Below are positions 11,201-19,980 of a stretch of 28,479 bases of DNA, one piece after another (position 1 is the first letter of the stretch; every line of letters starts with the position of its first letter). The translations under genes and the position numbers were made by a program. The DNA is taken from the NCBI GenBank assembly GCA_000969725.1, contig JXSR01S043319.1; one strand, written 5' to 3'. The notes beneath the pieces were generated by a model. That model saw nothing but the letters and a program-made list of their open reading frames with translations. It was not told the DNA's origin and did not search any database. Origin of the DNA: Ophiothrix spiculata (lineage: Eukaryota; Echinodermata; Ophiuroidea; Amphilepidida; Ophiotrichidae).

Positions 11201-13414
11201 TATTGAAAGGTGCAGCAATCATTTGTTGTTCCCTCATGCATATCTGTGAACTAGCTCCTTACCCGTGTTAATAGACATTAGTGTCAACACATCTATATTG
11301 ATGTGTGCTTCTTAGTCCACAATTTAGGAGGTATCAAGCTAAAATTGGATTTTGTACAACTCCATCAATTTACATTACATTGTGGACATGTTGTAAATCC
11401 CTCAATGACACCATTACATTTAAACATTTAAACAATAATTTATTGGACAGCGTAAACAAAAATCCAGATTGCAGGACCCTCTTATTTGTAATTACAACCT
11501 GTACGATAGATTTTTGTTTACATTGTCCAATAAATGTTTAGTTTCCTTTAGCGGTTTGCAGTCTGGTATCTCGTAAGTTTTTCCCAGATCACACCACAAT
11601 TATAGTTATACTGTATCCCCAAATCTGAGTATTATACATTCTGTAGCATATATTGATTCAGTTCCCAGCAACAGGGTCACTTATCAATATTTTCCTGCAA
11701 GGTCAACGCTATTGGTGACCAGGTTGAAGTAAGTTCTGAAAATCAAAGATGTTCTTTATTTCAAAATTTGACCTTGTAGCTGTGACTTCTTACACTTATG
11801 ATAAATTTGATCAAACCTTTCACCTGTCTATATTTTGTCTTATCTCACATTTCAGGAAGACCCAATAATCTGTCTCTGTCCTGGGCAATATCAGAGTTTG
11901 CATGTGCTGAAAGGTTGACAGCTGAGAACAAGTACTTCTGTGAATCATGCCATCATCACACCGAGGCAGAGAGAACAATGCTGTTTGGCGCCCTCCCTCC
12001 TGTATTGTCGGTACAGCTCAAACGCTTTTGTGCATTTTCTGGAAGGTAGGTTATGGCAGTGCAATTCATGATTCTGATGTGACGACAATCTCCCCTCTTT
12101 TCCAGCTAAATAAAAAGAAAAGTTCATCATAAATGCATGCTGAAAATGTCACTTGATTCCGACCATTTGCTTTCAAGTTACAAGGTTTTTAGCATTTTAA
12201 AAATCCCCATAGGCTTCTGAGTTGTAATTTCTGTCGGGCCCTGACAGTAATGAGAAAATGACACATTTTCTCACTTTTCTCGAAAATGCAAACACATTCG
12301 AAAGAATGGTTTTGGGGTTGTAAAACACACCAGTGAACTCAGTTTTGATAGAGGTGACCTTGAGGAAGAAAAGTGGATCATGAATTTCCCCTTTAATAAG
12401 AGCAGACCTGAAACAGTGTTTGTCTTTTCAGTTGATTTCAACTCTTTTTATTTTTTGAATTGTGCACATTTTCTTCTTAAATCAGCCTAATTTGAGCCCT
12501 TTGGAGCTCTATTTGACTGTTTTCAGCTCTTTTTGATGGTTCAGTTTCAGGTCTGTAAGAGAATGCTAGTTTGTTTGTTATCGTAATTTGGACATCCCTT
12601 TTGGGGGCGCCCATTACTCAAAATAATGTACACACATCCATTTTGAGATGATATATGACATGCAAAACAATAAATCTTATCAGTTATTCTCAACATTATG
12701 GGCACTCCTTTAGCAGAATGACATTGCACGAAAGTTGTATACATGTGCCATTTACACTCTCTATAGTGTCTAGTCTTGGGTCATTGCTGTTTAAAAAAAA
12801 TTGGTGTCACCTGAGGAACTATTTCAAGAGCCACTGGTAATGGAAGGCAAATTTTGAGGAATACTTTTTCTTTCTATTGGCAAGGTGTTATGTAAATATT
12901 ACATATGGCAGCTATAATAATATTGTAGATATAACTTTCTTGCATTCACATGATCTGTTTATCATAGTGGCACTTGTTCTTTTATCTAATAATTCTCTAA
13001 CTGTTGGTGTTTCATTTCAGTTTGGCATTTGGTGGTGTGTCCAAAGTCAATGATCATCTGGCAACACCCCTGTCTTTGAGCTTAACGCAATGGTGCACCA
13101 AACAGTGTGGACAACGAAAGCAGAAATACAGCCTGTATGCTGTTGTGATGCACAGTGGTGTATCAAGTTCCAGCGGCCACTACGTATGTTATGCAAAAAT
13201 TCCAATCCACAAGCTACCACCGAGCAAAGATAATAAAGAAATGTTGCAAATGGAAGAAGATGGTGACATTAAGAAAGAGGTTTGGGGACATTTTGATGAT
13301 GAGAGAGTGACCATATATAGCGACCATGAATTTGGCCAGGTTTTGCATCCTATCAATGCTACCATGACGACAGCTACACCGTACCTCTTATTTTATAGAC
13401 GTGATGAAAGTTAG
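2098..13414 (+). CDS. USP1: USP1, ubiquitin carboxyl-terminal hydrolase 1 (7 coding exons, joined)
   Basis: Joined exons: 2098-2225, 3854-3952, 7082-7262, 7717-7817, 9176-10428, 11856-12045 and 13021-13414, all with GT-AG borders, giving 781 residues (human USP1 is 785). USP1 is a nuclear cysteine protease; with WDR48/UAF1 it deubiquitinates FANCD2-FANCI and PCNA (known from vertebrates). Visible in order: RLSLK motif near residue 14; Cys box LGNTCYFNS with catalytic Cys72; QHDSQE box near 185; a Ser/Asn/Lys-rich insert at about 200-520 with basic NLS-like clusters and an ILSKF island near 400; zinc-finger CxxC pairs 551/554 and 616/619; FGG at 654-656; His box SSGHY with His704; FDD at 742-744; C-terminal TPYLLFYRR. 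The start ATG has A at -3 and G at +4, directly after a splice acceptor, so an upstream noncoding exon is likely. The USP1-specific insert and finger context argue against other USPs. Confidence 0.96.
2480..2605 (+). mobile_element. Possible LINE 3'-end fragment in USP1 intron 1
   Basis: The block starts GGGGTGGCTATTAACGGGCC and ends GGAAATAAAAGAACCTTGAA, a layout typical of 3' UTR tails of CR1/L2-like non-LTR retrotransposons, which often end in short repeats near AATAAA. No ORF is attached, so it would be a 5'-truncated stub. The family is inferred from look only. Confidence 0.4.
3290..3680. repeat. Degenerate minisatellite in USP1 intron 1
   Basis: At least seven loose units carry the words GGACTAGCAAGCCTTTTT, GACTAGTGAGCT or close variants, spaced roughly 20-60 bases. 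The array is too diverged for a firm period. The rest of the intron (2606-3289, 3681-3853) shows nothing recognisable. Confidence 0.6.
3854..3952 (+). CDS. USP1: USP1 coding exon 2 (catalytic cysteine box)
   Basis: Acceptor TTTTTTTAG and donor AG|GTAGGT. With the two carried bases it encodes EHDDDQCIVPDEPREM followed by APYCGLYNLGNTCYFN; Cys72 of GNTCY is the nucleophile of the USP fold. The next exon completes the Ser codon after Asn75. Confidence 0.93.
4005..4232. mobile_element. MITE, 228 bp, AATGCTGCTTTCA ends
   Basis: Terminal inverted repeats of roughly 35-40 bases: AATGCTGCTTTCATACTT at the left, and at the right the reverse complement AATGCTGCTTTCACACTTGT, with TGTAGCTTTGTC shared further in. 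No ORF. It lies 52 bases into USP1 intron 2. Confidence 0.7.
4395..4890. repeat. AGGTCA-rich duplicated block split by a foldback
   Basis: Two related segments, about 4400-4500 and 4765-4890, share AAATCAC(C)AAAATGTTCAAA, a run of AGGTCA/AAGTTCA words and CTCAYAAAYCCTTGACC. The foldback element at 4605-4754 lies between them. Confidence 0.55.
4605..4754 (+). mobile_element. 150 bp foldback with hammerhead-ribozyme-like core
   Basis: The arms 4605-4640 and 4719-4754 are inverted repeats matching at 34 of 36 positions. The loop contains CTGATGA (4673-4679), a hairpin GTCCT/AGGAC (4681-4685 with 4695-4699) and GAAA (4700-4703), the order of a hammerhead ribozyme core. One extra A (4680) follows CTGATGA, and stems I and III are not convincing. 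Hammerheads are known in Penelope-like retroelements and retrozymes; this could be a decayed relative or a coincidence. Confidence 0.45.
4926..5623. mobile_element. TTAA-flanked transposon with perfect 18 bp terminal repeats
   Basis: Both ends carry TTAAAGACGATCGCGGTG (4926-4943) and its reverse complement (5606-5623), a perfect match, with TTAA at each edge as for piggyBac-type insertion. It is 698 bp with no transposase, so nonautonomous. The left third is rich in CpG (ACGCGCG words), unlike the AT-rich surroundings, which suggests a fairly recent arrival. Confidence 0.7.
5479..5501. promoter_or_regulatory. Two perfect CRE-type palindromes TGACGTCA
   Basis: TGACGTCA occurs at 5479-5486 and 5494-5501, inside the TTAA-flanked element. 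This is the full consensus for CREB/ATF factors. Binding is not shown; only the paired perfect motif is seen. Confidence 0.4.
5672..5770. mobile_element. Short MITE (about 99 bp), TATAGGC ends
   Basis: The ends TATAGGCTAATCAAAAATTT and, reverse complemented, TATAGGCAAAATAAAAATTT pair as a hairpin with TTATTG(G/A)(A/C)CA continuing inward. A related hairpin lies at 11431-11538. It ends two bases before the next element starts. Confidence 0.6.
5773..6987. mobile_element. 1.2 kb TA-flanked element with ~190 bp terminal inverted repeats
   Basis: The left end TACAGGGTGTATTAAAAATG and the right end (reverse complement TACAGGGTGTATCAAAAAGA) start inverted repeats of about 190 bp that share TTTCAAAAAGTATAAT, GACCATTGTCTTTCCATAA, AACAGATGT and ATTATGGTCAATT. 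TA at both edges would fit a Tc1/mariner-type target. There is no transposase. The centre holds the tandem array at 6241-6560. Confidence 0.75.
6241..6560. repeat. ~60 bp palindromic tandem repeat array
   Basis: Four units carry TAGCTGGGCTAGGCC, a CGTTTTTGATCAGCTGATGA block and an ACTAAAA spacer. The last three are 60 bases apart and the first is separated by an extra 40 bases. Each unit contains a hairpin (CGTGGCCTAGCCC against GGGCTAGGCCACG) and a TGATCAGCTGA palindrome. The array is bracketed by two copies of a CAGATATCATATCGGCAA block (near 6302 and 6527). Confidence 0.75.
7082..7262 (+). CDS. USP1: USP1 coding exon 3
   Basis: Acceptor CCTTTTTACAG and donor AAG|GTATCT. It continues the Cys-box helix (SVLQALRYTSGFCDGLKKL) and then a Ser/Asp/Lys-rich loop, ending LLQLVLKLNK on a codon boundary. 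Human USP1 has SILQVLYFCPGFKSGVKHL in the same place. Intron 2, just upstream, is 3.1 kb and full of mobile DNA. Confidence 0.92.
7717..7817 (+). CDS. USP1: USP1 coding exon 4
   Basis: Acceptor TTATTACCACAG and donor ATCAG|GTAAGG. It encodes LFDEMSAKEMKFVEKPSPD then VDMAVYPEEVLNTI, in line with human YTDELATQPRRLLNTL, and ends with AG of an Arg codon completed by exon 5 (RDLNPM; human RELNPM). The 3' half of this exon is copied three times in the intron that follows. Confidence 0.92.
7752..8190 (+). repeat. Tandem partial copies of USP1 exon 4
   Basis: The 3' half of exon 4 and the start of intron 4 recur about 3.5 times with a period near 128 bases: GTGTCCTTGTGGCAAATCGG starts at 7847, 7977 and (closely) 8105. 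The exon-like parts encode QPSPDIDIAMYPEEG, QPSPDIDMAMYPEEVLNTI and QQSPDVDMAIYPEG. The copies lack the exon's first residues (LFDEMSAKEMK). Copy 2 has a weak donor (AG|GTCGGG), copy 3 has TT where GT is needed, and copy 4 breaks off, so they look like relics. Confidence 0.8.
8391..8774. other. USP1 intron 4, unassigned part
   Basis: Noncoding, with matching GGCGGCCAT and CGCCGCCATTTTGAATTG words near 8430-8490 that recall the ends of interspersed repeats. No gene is seen. The remainder of the intron (8191-8390, 8835-9175) is plain AT-rich DNA ending in the exon 5 acceptor. Confidence 0.35.
8615..8834. repeat. Dispersed repeat shared with 27680-27850
   Basis: In the same orientation as the copy inside a TTC30 intron. 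Shared words include CACAATTTGCATGTGAAAC against CACAGTTTGCATGTGAAAT, AAAATGCA and AACAAGATGG followed by AATTTCCTTG. About 200 bp, no ORF. Confidence 0.55.
9176..10428 (+). CDS. USP1: USP1 coding exon 5 (large insert plus first finger)
   Basis: Acceptor CCATTTTCAG and donor CCTG|GTGAGT. The 1253 bp exon encodes RDLNPMFQGYLQHDSQE, then roughly 330 low-complexity residues rich in Ser, Asn and Lys with basic clusters (GRRRKRASSSSK, RKVKKKARS) that look like nuclear localisation signals, then LVLRTRCIECEGFTERRED leading into ISVPVQ, close to human LVLRTRCLECESLTERRED. Inside the insert NQPTILSKFGFLKK (near residues 395-408) matches human KQPSILSKFCSLGK, so this short island is conserved while its surroundings are not. 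Confidence 0.95.
10429..11430. other. USP1 intron 5, first kilobase
   Basis: No host exon or clear element. The stretch 10886-11077 is open on the plus strand (63 codons) but resembles nothing known and has no conserved feature. GTATCGTTGTTGATT occurs twice, near 10592 and 10998. Confidence 0.4.
11431..11538. mobile_element. Short hairpin MITE, related to 5672-5770
   Basis: AATAATTTATTGGACA, then GTAAACAAAAATC, is mirrored by GATTTTTGTTTACATTGTCC, then AATAAATGTTTA. TTTATTGGACA and GGATTTTTGTTT are shared with the element at 5672-5770. The rest of intron 5 to 11855 shows nothing. Confidence 0.55.
11856..12045 (+). CDS. USP1: USP1 coding exon 6 (second finger CxxC)
   Basis: Acceptor CTCACATTTCAG and donor GGAAG|GTAGGT. 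It encodes LSWAISEFACAERL then ENKYFCESCHHHTEAERTML, against human LRWAISQFASVERI and DKYFCENCHHYTEAERSLL. Cys616 and Cys619 complete the four-cysteine zinc site with 551/554. It ends PPVLSVQLKRFCAFSG. Confidence 0.94.
12046..13020. other. USP1 intron 6
   Basis: AT-rich with no recognisable element or ORF of interest. It ends with a good polypyrimidine tract and TTTCAG. Confidence 0.6.
13021..13414 (+). CDS. USP1: USP1 coding exon 7 (histidine box, stop)
   Basis: Acceptor GTTTCATTTCAG; the stop TAG is at 13412-13414. It encodes LAFGGVSKVNDHLATPLSL, the His box YAVVMHSGVSSSSGHYVCYA (His704), WGHFDDERVTIYSD (Asp743/744) and the ending ATPYLLFYRRDES. Between His704 and the FDD it is much shorter than human USP1, which has a second insert there; the longer first insert makes up the total length. 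Confidence 0.95.
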
Positions 13415-13545
13415 TTTTGATTTTGATTAACAAGGCTTCCTTTGTCTTAGCTGTTCTGTATCCCTAAATACAGTGATATAATGTCAGAAAGCATCCACCA
13501 AGTCAGCTGATTTTGGTTGCTTATTAAAATGCTTTGAACCATGCA

Positions 13546-13655
13546 AGTGTGTTTAAATAATTAGAAATTCTGCCATTTTTGTAAGCGACTGTCAGCAAGA
13601 CTACTAGTAGATTCACTAACAAAGATGGCAGAATTTTGAAGTACTTAAACACACT
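13546..13655. mobile_element. Hairpin MITE in the probable USP1 3' UTR
   Basis: AGTGTGTTTAAATAATTAGA, then AATTCTGCCATTTTTGT, is mirrored at the right by ACAAAGATGGCAGAATTTTG, then AAGTACTTAAACACACT. The element is 110 bp with arms of about 37 bases. It lies between the USP1 stop and the AATAAA at 13763, so a transcript using that signal would contain the hairpin. Confidence 0.65.
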
Positions 13656-13762
13656 GCTGTCCTTGAAGCTTCTTGTCCAATCCATACTCTATTTTGTGTT
13701 GCTGAAATGATCAAAAAAAGCAAAATATGATATAAATATGTGACCATTCACTGCGAACCTCC

Positions 13763-13768
13763 AATAAA
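13763..13768 (+). terminator. Candidate USP1 polyadenylation signal AATAAA
   Basis: The first AATAAA after the USP1 stop, about 350 bases downstream, in a plausible 3' UTR. AATAAA-like words also occur further on (near 14423 and 15229), so the real cleavage site is uncertain. Confidence 0.4.
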
Positions 13769-16472
13769 GTTAGCATATTTTAATTTGATACACAGGGAAA
13801 AATACATGGAAAAGTCATTTTCTGACAAAATTTGGATATGGATTTGAATTGCTCATATGTTCCTGTGGACTTCTTGCAAAATATAAGATTCCATTTCTAT
13901 TCCAAAATATCTGAAAACTAAATTTTCTAGATGTAATTGTACTATATTATGTGCATAAAAACTTTATGGCATGATTTCTGGTTTTACACATTTGACGTGT
14001 CATTCTGCAAAGAATCTTAATTCTACTACTTGGTGTCATATGAACTTGAAACAACTATTTATTCAAAGCTAAGACATGATCTATCTGAAATTTGCCAGGG
14101 GCTGACTTCAATGGAGGTTTAGGATATGGATGGACACATATTTGAATTGAATTATGCAAGGTAATTTTACATGTCGGATTAATTATGTTGCAGTTTTGTA
14201 AGCCAAAGGTCCAAGTTTGATGAAAGTAGTATTTGTCACCTTAAAGGAAGATCACTGTCAAGGATTGGTTTCAAATACTTATGTGGTTATGGTTGATGAA
14301 CCATTTTGAGAATCTTAACTTTACATTGGTCAGAAAATTTTGCAACAAGATCAGGATGATTTCTGCATTGTTTCTGCATTGTTATTGTTATTCAAGTCAT
14401 GTCCTGAATAACAAAAATAAATTCAACTTCGTGAGAGAATGATTAAACATTTATGCATGTTTCTTTCACCATGTCAGACAACGGACAACTGAAAAACAGA
14501 TGTTATCATTTGCCGCAGATGCACAAGATCAAATCGCAAGAAACTTTGGTCATACCCTGTACACTTTGTAAATTCTTTTCTTTTTCTATGCAAATGTGAC
14601 CATCTATTGTGAATTTTCAAGTGAAACCAAAGCAGCATTATTATGCAGGTACAGATTTAGTGTTAGTGTATAAACTGAACTGTTTTTCCCTGTATATGAA
14701 TGAGGTACACATCCTAATGATGTATTGAGAGTCTGTGATACTCATTGGCTGATAACTATGCAGTCGTAACATCACAAGGTGCACCATCAGTAGCGTGCTT
14801 CATGACTGCATATTGGCAATTAATTATTATTAACCATCTCAGAATGCATTCAATGCAACATGTTGATCCCCTACAATCAATGAAAAAAATGTGAAAATGA
14901 GTAAGGTTTTTTTCTTGGTAGCACTAGGAGCTTTGTAATGAAGTTGTAGTTGGTCTGCATAGTGAAAATGCAGCATTTTTCACATAAACATCGCACAAAA
15001 ACACACTTGCATATGGATGCATTTTGTTTATACGTTTACTTCCAATCCAACTGCAATGCCATTTCCCAAAATTCTGGGATCGATCCAAAAATAGAATTTT
15101 AATTGACTCAAAGTGGGTGTATTTCCTCTTGGATTTTCATACCTTTGTTGTTGTTACACACTTTTGTTGTGACAACTGTCAGAAATCGATGATGGGACAT
15201 GATTATGAATATATTAAGATTTGAAAATGCAATAAACGAAAAACAAATTCGGCCTGACCGTATCTGTGAATTTTCAAGTTTCCTTGGTACGCATTAATAA
15301 ATTCTGGGCTTGAATCCTGTTTCAATATTTAATTCAAGTATTACAGCTTCTGAAATTTTTAGGACATTACAATGTATTTTAATATGAAATTGATATCTGA
15401 TTTCAATCCATTAATGGCATTGCCCTGATTCACCCATTTCTAAATTAAATTGACTCTTTCTGTGCTGCATGAATAATCAGGGATAACACAAATACAGATT
15501 TTATGACAATTGTAATTCATATAAATCCATTACCTCAATGTTGTGAAAAACAACACACTACCAATATTGCACCAACAGGACATAGCCAGTCTTTAAATCA
15601 TATTGCATTTGATGGATTTTTGCAAATTTTTGTTCTAAAGAAAGGTTAAATTTTATGCCTTAAACCTCGGGGATGTTGTCCCACAACCTATCTGTCCCAT
15701 AGCTCGGAAGCTCTAGTGTCTACGTCACTAATAAGTGCACCCTGACTACTCTGTGATAGCAGACAGAGCCATTACATACCAGTTGTTCCTAAGGAATGTC
15801 ACGAATTGTTAAAATGCAGCTTGAGAGGTTTATTTTGGTCTAAATTTGTTCTTTAGATGTGTCTTTTTAAATGGTGATGAAAAACATCCCATTTCCCCCC
15901 AACATGACGTGTAGGTGTTTGGTGATTTGTTTCTGACTTTAGGATTGCAAAGTGAATAGGAATCTTAATTAGTGGCGTTTCCCGCAACTTGCTCACATTT
16001 TTCACTGCACCAGTACGATGATACTCATTTTGAGGAATGTACTTTACTAGGAAGAAGAAGAAGAAGTGAGTGGTTTAGTCTGGTCTGTGCCCTTTGAGTT
16101 TTAAAACCTAGCAAATGTAGTCAAGTTTTAGTTTTAAATTCTCCCATTCTAATTAGCTTATGGTTCTATGGAAAGTCATCCCTGTGTCACGTTTTGAAAA
16201 CATGTATTGAAAAATGCTAAATGTAACTTTGAACAGAATTAAATCATGCTAGTTAATAATTGGCATGAAAACCCCTCTCTCAGGAACTTTACCAAAAAAT
16301 TTCAGGTTAACACTTTTCTAGTTTGAATTAGGTGCACTTATATGTGTATCTTGTAATTAAGTGTGAACAATTTCCCTGTAGAAAATCATGCTTCACTAGT
16401 TCCAGCTGTTAGGTGCCCTTTTTACTCTTGGTTGAACTACCAAAGTTCCCTTAATTAGCTCTAGGTGTAATT
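13769..16472. other. Downstream of USP1, no gene seen
   Basis: About 2.7 kb, AT-rich, without a convincing ORF. It may include a longer USP1 3' UTR. GTGAATTTTCAAGT-type words recur near 14610 and 15266, and a (GAA)5 microsatellite sits at 16051-16066. Confidence 0.4.
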
Positions 16473-16752
16473 GGGGGACGGGTTGGCGCAGCGTTTCTGC
16501 CCTCGCCTTTCACCGCTGCGAGCCGGGTTCGATTCCCGGTCGGACCTAGGTTGTACGTGAATTTGGTTGTCGATCCATACTCGTCCTCGCAGGTTTTCTC
16601 CGAGCACTTCGGTTTCCTCCTGCATCTAAAATCGAAAATTCTTTCCATTATTCTGTGTTTCACACCATGGAGGCGTCCCTTGAATTTAATGCATTTGCAC
16701 TATTGGGATTAGCCTGGCTTACAGCCAAATGTTATAAATAAATAAAAAAAAA
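16473..16752 (+). mobile_element. tRNA-derived SINE with Deu-like central domain
   Basis: The head is tRNA-like: a box A region TTGGCGCAGCG near 16483 and a perfect box B GGTTCGATTCC (16526-16536) inside a T-arm CCGGGTTCGATTCCCGG. The body contains CTCGCAGGTTTTCTCCGAGC, then ACTTCGGTTTCCTCCTGCAT, which matches the Deu domain (GGGTTTCCTCCGGGTGCTCC, then GGTTTCCTCCCAC) known from AmnSINE1 and related SINEs. The tail is TAAATAAATAAA followed by A-rich sequence. Pol III transcription and LINE-dependent copying are inferred from the class. Confidence 0.8.
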
Positions 16753-16794
16753 ATAAGCAAGTTTTGAGTTACGAATTCTGGCACCCCTTCAGTG

Positions 16795-17079
16795 TTGAAT
16801 ACGCAGATTTTGGGTTTCCCAACCGGAAATCAATTGAGCCCGAAATTTAATCCCACAATGCACTGATAAAGCATAATGATGTACCCAAATAGGCGTAAAA
16901 TGGATGCGCACTACCATCCATCCCAAACAAAACATCCCATCAAATTACCCGCTGTCATGTATATGGATTGCAGGAGCTAATGTCACGGCTTATTAGTTTT
17001 ACAGGCAAAACTGTGTATGGGCTAAAATTTCGGTATAGATTGACTTCCTGTTGGAAAACCTAAATCCACTTATACTTCA
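16795..17079. mobile_element. MITE with ~55 bp inverted ends next to the SINE
   Basis: The left arm GATTTTGGGTTTCCCAACCG, then GAAATCAATTGAG and CCCGAAATTT, is mirrored by the right arm (reverse complement GATTTAGGTTTTCCAACAGG, then AAGTCAATC, ACCGAAATTTT). No ORF. It starts about 40 bases after the SINE tail. Confidence 0.65.
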
Positions 17080-18911
17080 GAATGCTGATTAACTAAACTT
17101 TGGGGTGGTTGCTTAGTTTAGCATGGACGCTAAATGAAGCAACTGGTCAGATTTGTGTGAAGTATCTTTGTTTTGTTGAAAAGTTTACAATTTTTGTGGT
17201 ATGTACAGATTGTTACATCATGTGGTAATGTTACATATTCATATATTTTGATGCTGTATTGAGTTGCATGATATATGCTCTATTCCAGACACATGTATAG
17301 ATTTATATATAGAGAGAGTGATTTATATATTCGTTTTGTGCCAATTTCCAAGTTTATAGATTGTCAAATAATGAGTAAATTAAACAGAGAAAGCACCATC
17401 ACCTCTGAACCCTTGTGTCAAGTTCTTAGATTCAGAGGAGAGGGTCTAATTTGCGTATAATTATTGAAATCATTAAATTTTTCCTACAAAACAAATCTGC
17501 CAGGTTAGTACGCGAGAGCGTGTGCAAGTATTCAGTGATTATGGTAATGCATTTCGTGTATCTTGAATGTTCGATAGACTCCGCAATCGTGTGAAAAGAT
17601 AAGTCTTTCATACTACGCAAGGTGATAAACTTGTGTACACATGCACAAGGTGATACATTCATGTACTCCACGCATTTATTGCATTCAGATGTACATGGTT
17701 TGTAGGAAATTTAAGGACTTTAAGGCCAAAGAAAAAAAGAACTCGGTCTCGAATTTTACCGCATTTTTTTTAAGGTTTTCAGGAGATTTTTTGCTTTCTA
17801 ATTTTTTTCTTACATCGAGAGAAAAAAAAGGGAAAAATCGGCCGCGAAAAAAAAAATAGTGGCCGAAAAATGCAATAAAAAAAAAAAAAAATAGGGGGTA
17901 TTTCCGCATCCGCGTAGCCCTTTTTTACTAAAACAAAACAAAACGCATAGCGCTTAGGGTTTTGACCTTAAGTAAGCTGAGACAGAGTTCTTTTTTTTTT
18001 TTGCCTAATGATAAAATAGTGGTGTTCCAGACGTTTAATGATAAGGACCAAAAACCAAAAAAGTTACCCCTTGTTTGTTCATGGAATATATGCAAATATC
18101 TAAGGTCTTGTGGCATATTCCAAGACAATCAGGCTGAATGGAATTAATTCCTGTATTTCGTCAACAATCAGGGCTAAGAAATTTTTCTTCGTAAGTGAAC
18201 ATGAATTCTGTAATCTCTTTGTTAAACCTAACAAAAAAATAAATTGTAAAAGTTTTATAAACAAAACATCAAAATTCCAAGTCACAACCATGTCTTGGGC
18301 TTGGGTGGTTGTGCGGAGTTTGGTTGTGCATGTATCGCTCGCTTAGCCCACGTAGTAAACACCCCTGAATATGTTATACACTCTAATGCCCAATTTCAAC
18401 GACGCATCAACACATCTTTAGGTCCATGGATAGATAATGAGCAACAAGATGTTTGTGTATGAGTCAAGGAATACAGGAAATATCCAGGGCCTGGTAAATT
18501 TGGAATTCTGAGAACCATGAATACAACCTGTTTGGAATGGTTTGACCAGAGATTACAGAATGCACACAAAATATACATGGTTTTGGGTTTAATGAGGTCC
18601 CACTGTTAATATTTTATTATCATGTTGAAAATATGAGCTTTATGAAAAACTGTAAGATAATGAATTGTGAAGTTAAAAAACCACCAATTTTTAATTGATG
18701 AAAATGTTTGCAAATAAAGATTATCAAGAGTTTAATTTCCAACAGGGTGTTCTGTCTGGTTTCTTTAATTCGATGAGATCATTAACAATGCATGATACTC
18801 TTTATTATGCAACAGGTAAATTATATTATTAATTTAATTAGAGCTGGTATTACGCAGTGACATGTATGGATTCTGCCACAATTCGGCGTAATTGCCATGT
18901 CCTTCATACTG
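17080..18911. other. Intergenic, no gene seen
   Basis: AT-rich, with A-rich and T-rich runs at 17730-17895 and 17990-18003. Short open frames here look like chance and have no recognisable protein feature. Confidence 0.5.
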
Positions 18912-19547
18912 CAGTAGGACAGCCAAAACGCGAGATCAAAGGATACCGACAAAATTATTGAACAAGGATTTTTAGGAACAGAAAATTAGGACTTTGCAGT
19001 GCTGAACTGTGCACTTTCGGGGTCAAAGATGATGTTGTTTTTTAAAATATTTTCTTTAAGCAATAAAAACAATTTCTAAAATTACCACATTTTACGGCCA
19101 TTTTTACCTGTCTTGGAGAGGCAAATGCGTTATTTCCACTGCGAGATGTTTAGAAAGCCTGCGGGGAGTAGCGCAATGCAAAGAGTTTACACGTTTACCC
19201 TCCTAATTACGCAAATTACGAAAATATAGATGAAACGCAGTACGACTGGATCGGTTTTGAAGGTAATTCTGTGGAGTTTTTTTGCCGAAAATTTGGGACA
19301 AAAGTGTTATGATCAAGTACTGAAACATCTTTAATCTCAATTTTAAATAACCATATAATTTGAAATCTTCGTAACATAATCCTGTTCAAAACGTTTGTTT
19401 TCAAGAACGCAAATTCGAAAATAATACTTTAGAAAAATATTTACCTTTTAGGGATATTTTGCTTGCCAAAACTGCTGCGTAAGGCTACGCGGGACATCAC
19501 GTAATATATTAAAAATTTGATGCAAAAGGCCGCTGGCTGTCCCACTG
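18912..19547. mobile_element. Candidate nonautonomous transposon, CAGTGGGACAGCC ends
   Basis: CAGTAGGACAGCCA at the left faces CTGTCCCACTG at the right (reverse complement CAGTGGGACAGCCA). The span is 636 bp without an ORF. The repeats are short and no target duplication is clear. Confidence 0.45.
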
Positions 19548-19689
19548 ACTATTAGACCTACCTTGGTGATATTGAGTGGGTGGCCCTAAAATTGAGTAGT
19601 GCCATCTCCCAATCCAGCATATACCAATTAAGTATCTAATTTGCATATCTTATGCAACAATTGGTGTTATTGGCATATCTTATTAACTG

Positions 19690-19980
19690 ATCTTTATGAT
19701 TTAAAATGGCGGGCAAAACAAATTTTGCCGTGTCGCGTCAAAATTTTCCTGCCAAGAATTTGAAAACTCACTTCCCAATGGAATTAATTTTTCAATGAAA
19801 TTTGGCTCACATTTGCAGTATGTAAGTACAAACACATTCCTGAAATAAAATTTGAAAAAAAAAATGTTCCGTTACGATTTTATGGGCAAAACAAATTTGA
19901 AGAGCGCCCTCGAAAATGCTTATTTATGCTAATTAGCATATGAAGGGGTGGGTCGATTTGAATTTTTTGCCACCGAGTGA
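19690..19980. repeat. Dispersed repeat, copy B
   Basis: Same family and orientation as 120-420: TTCAATGAAATTTGGCTCA, then ACATTCCTGAAATAAAA, GTTACGATTTTA.GGGCAAAACAAA-like and TTTATGCTAATTAG in the same order. From 19981 to 20498 nothing recognisable is seen. Confidence 0.7.

Noticed and set aside
16473-16545. A tRNA gene
   Set aside because: Box B and the T-arm are good, but the acceptor stem does not pair well and the sequence continues straight into a SINE body and A-rich tail.
17685-18147. Lys/Phe-rich small ORFs on both strands
   Set aside because: They only translate long A and T runs.
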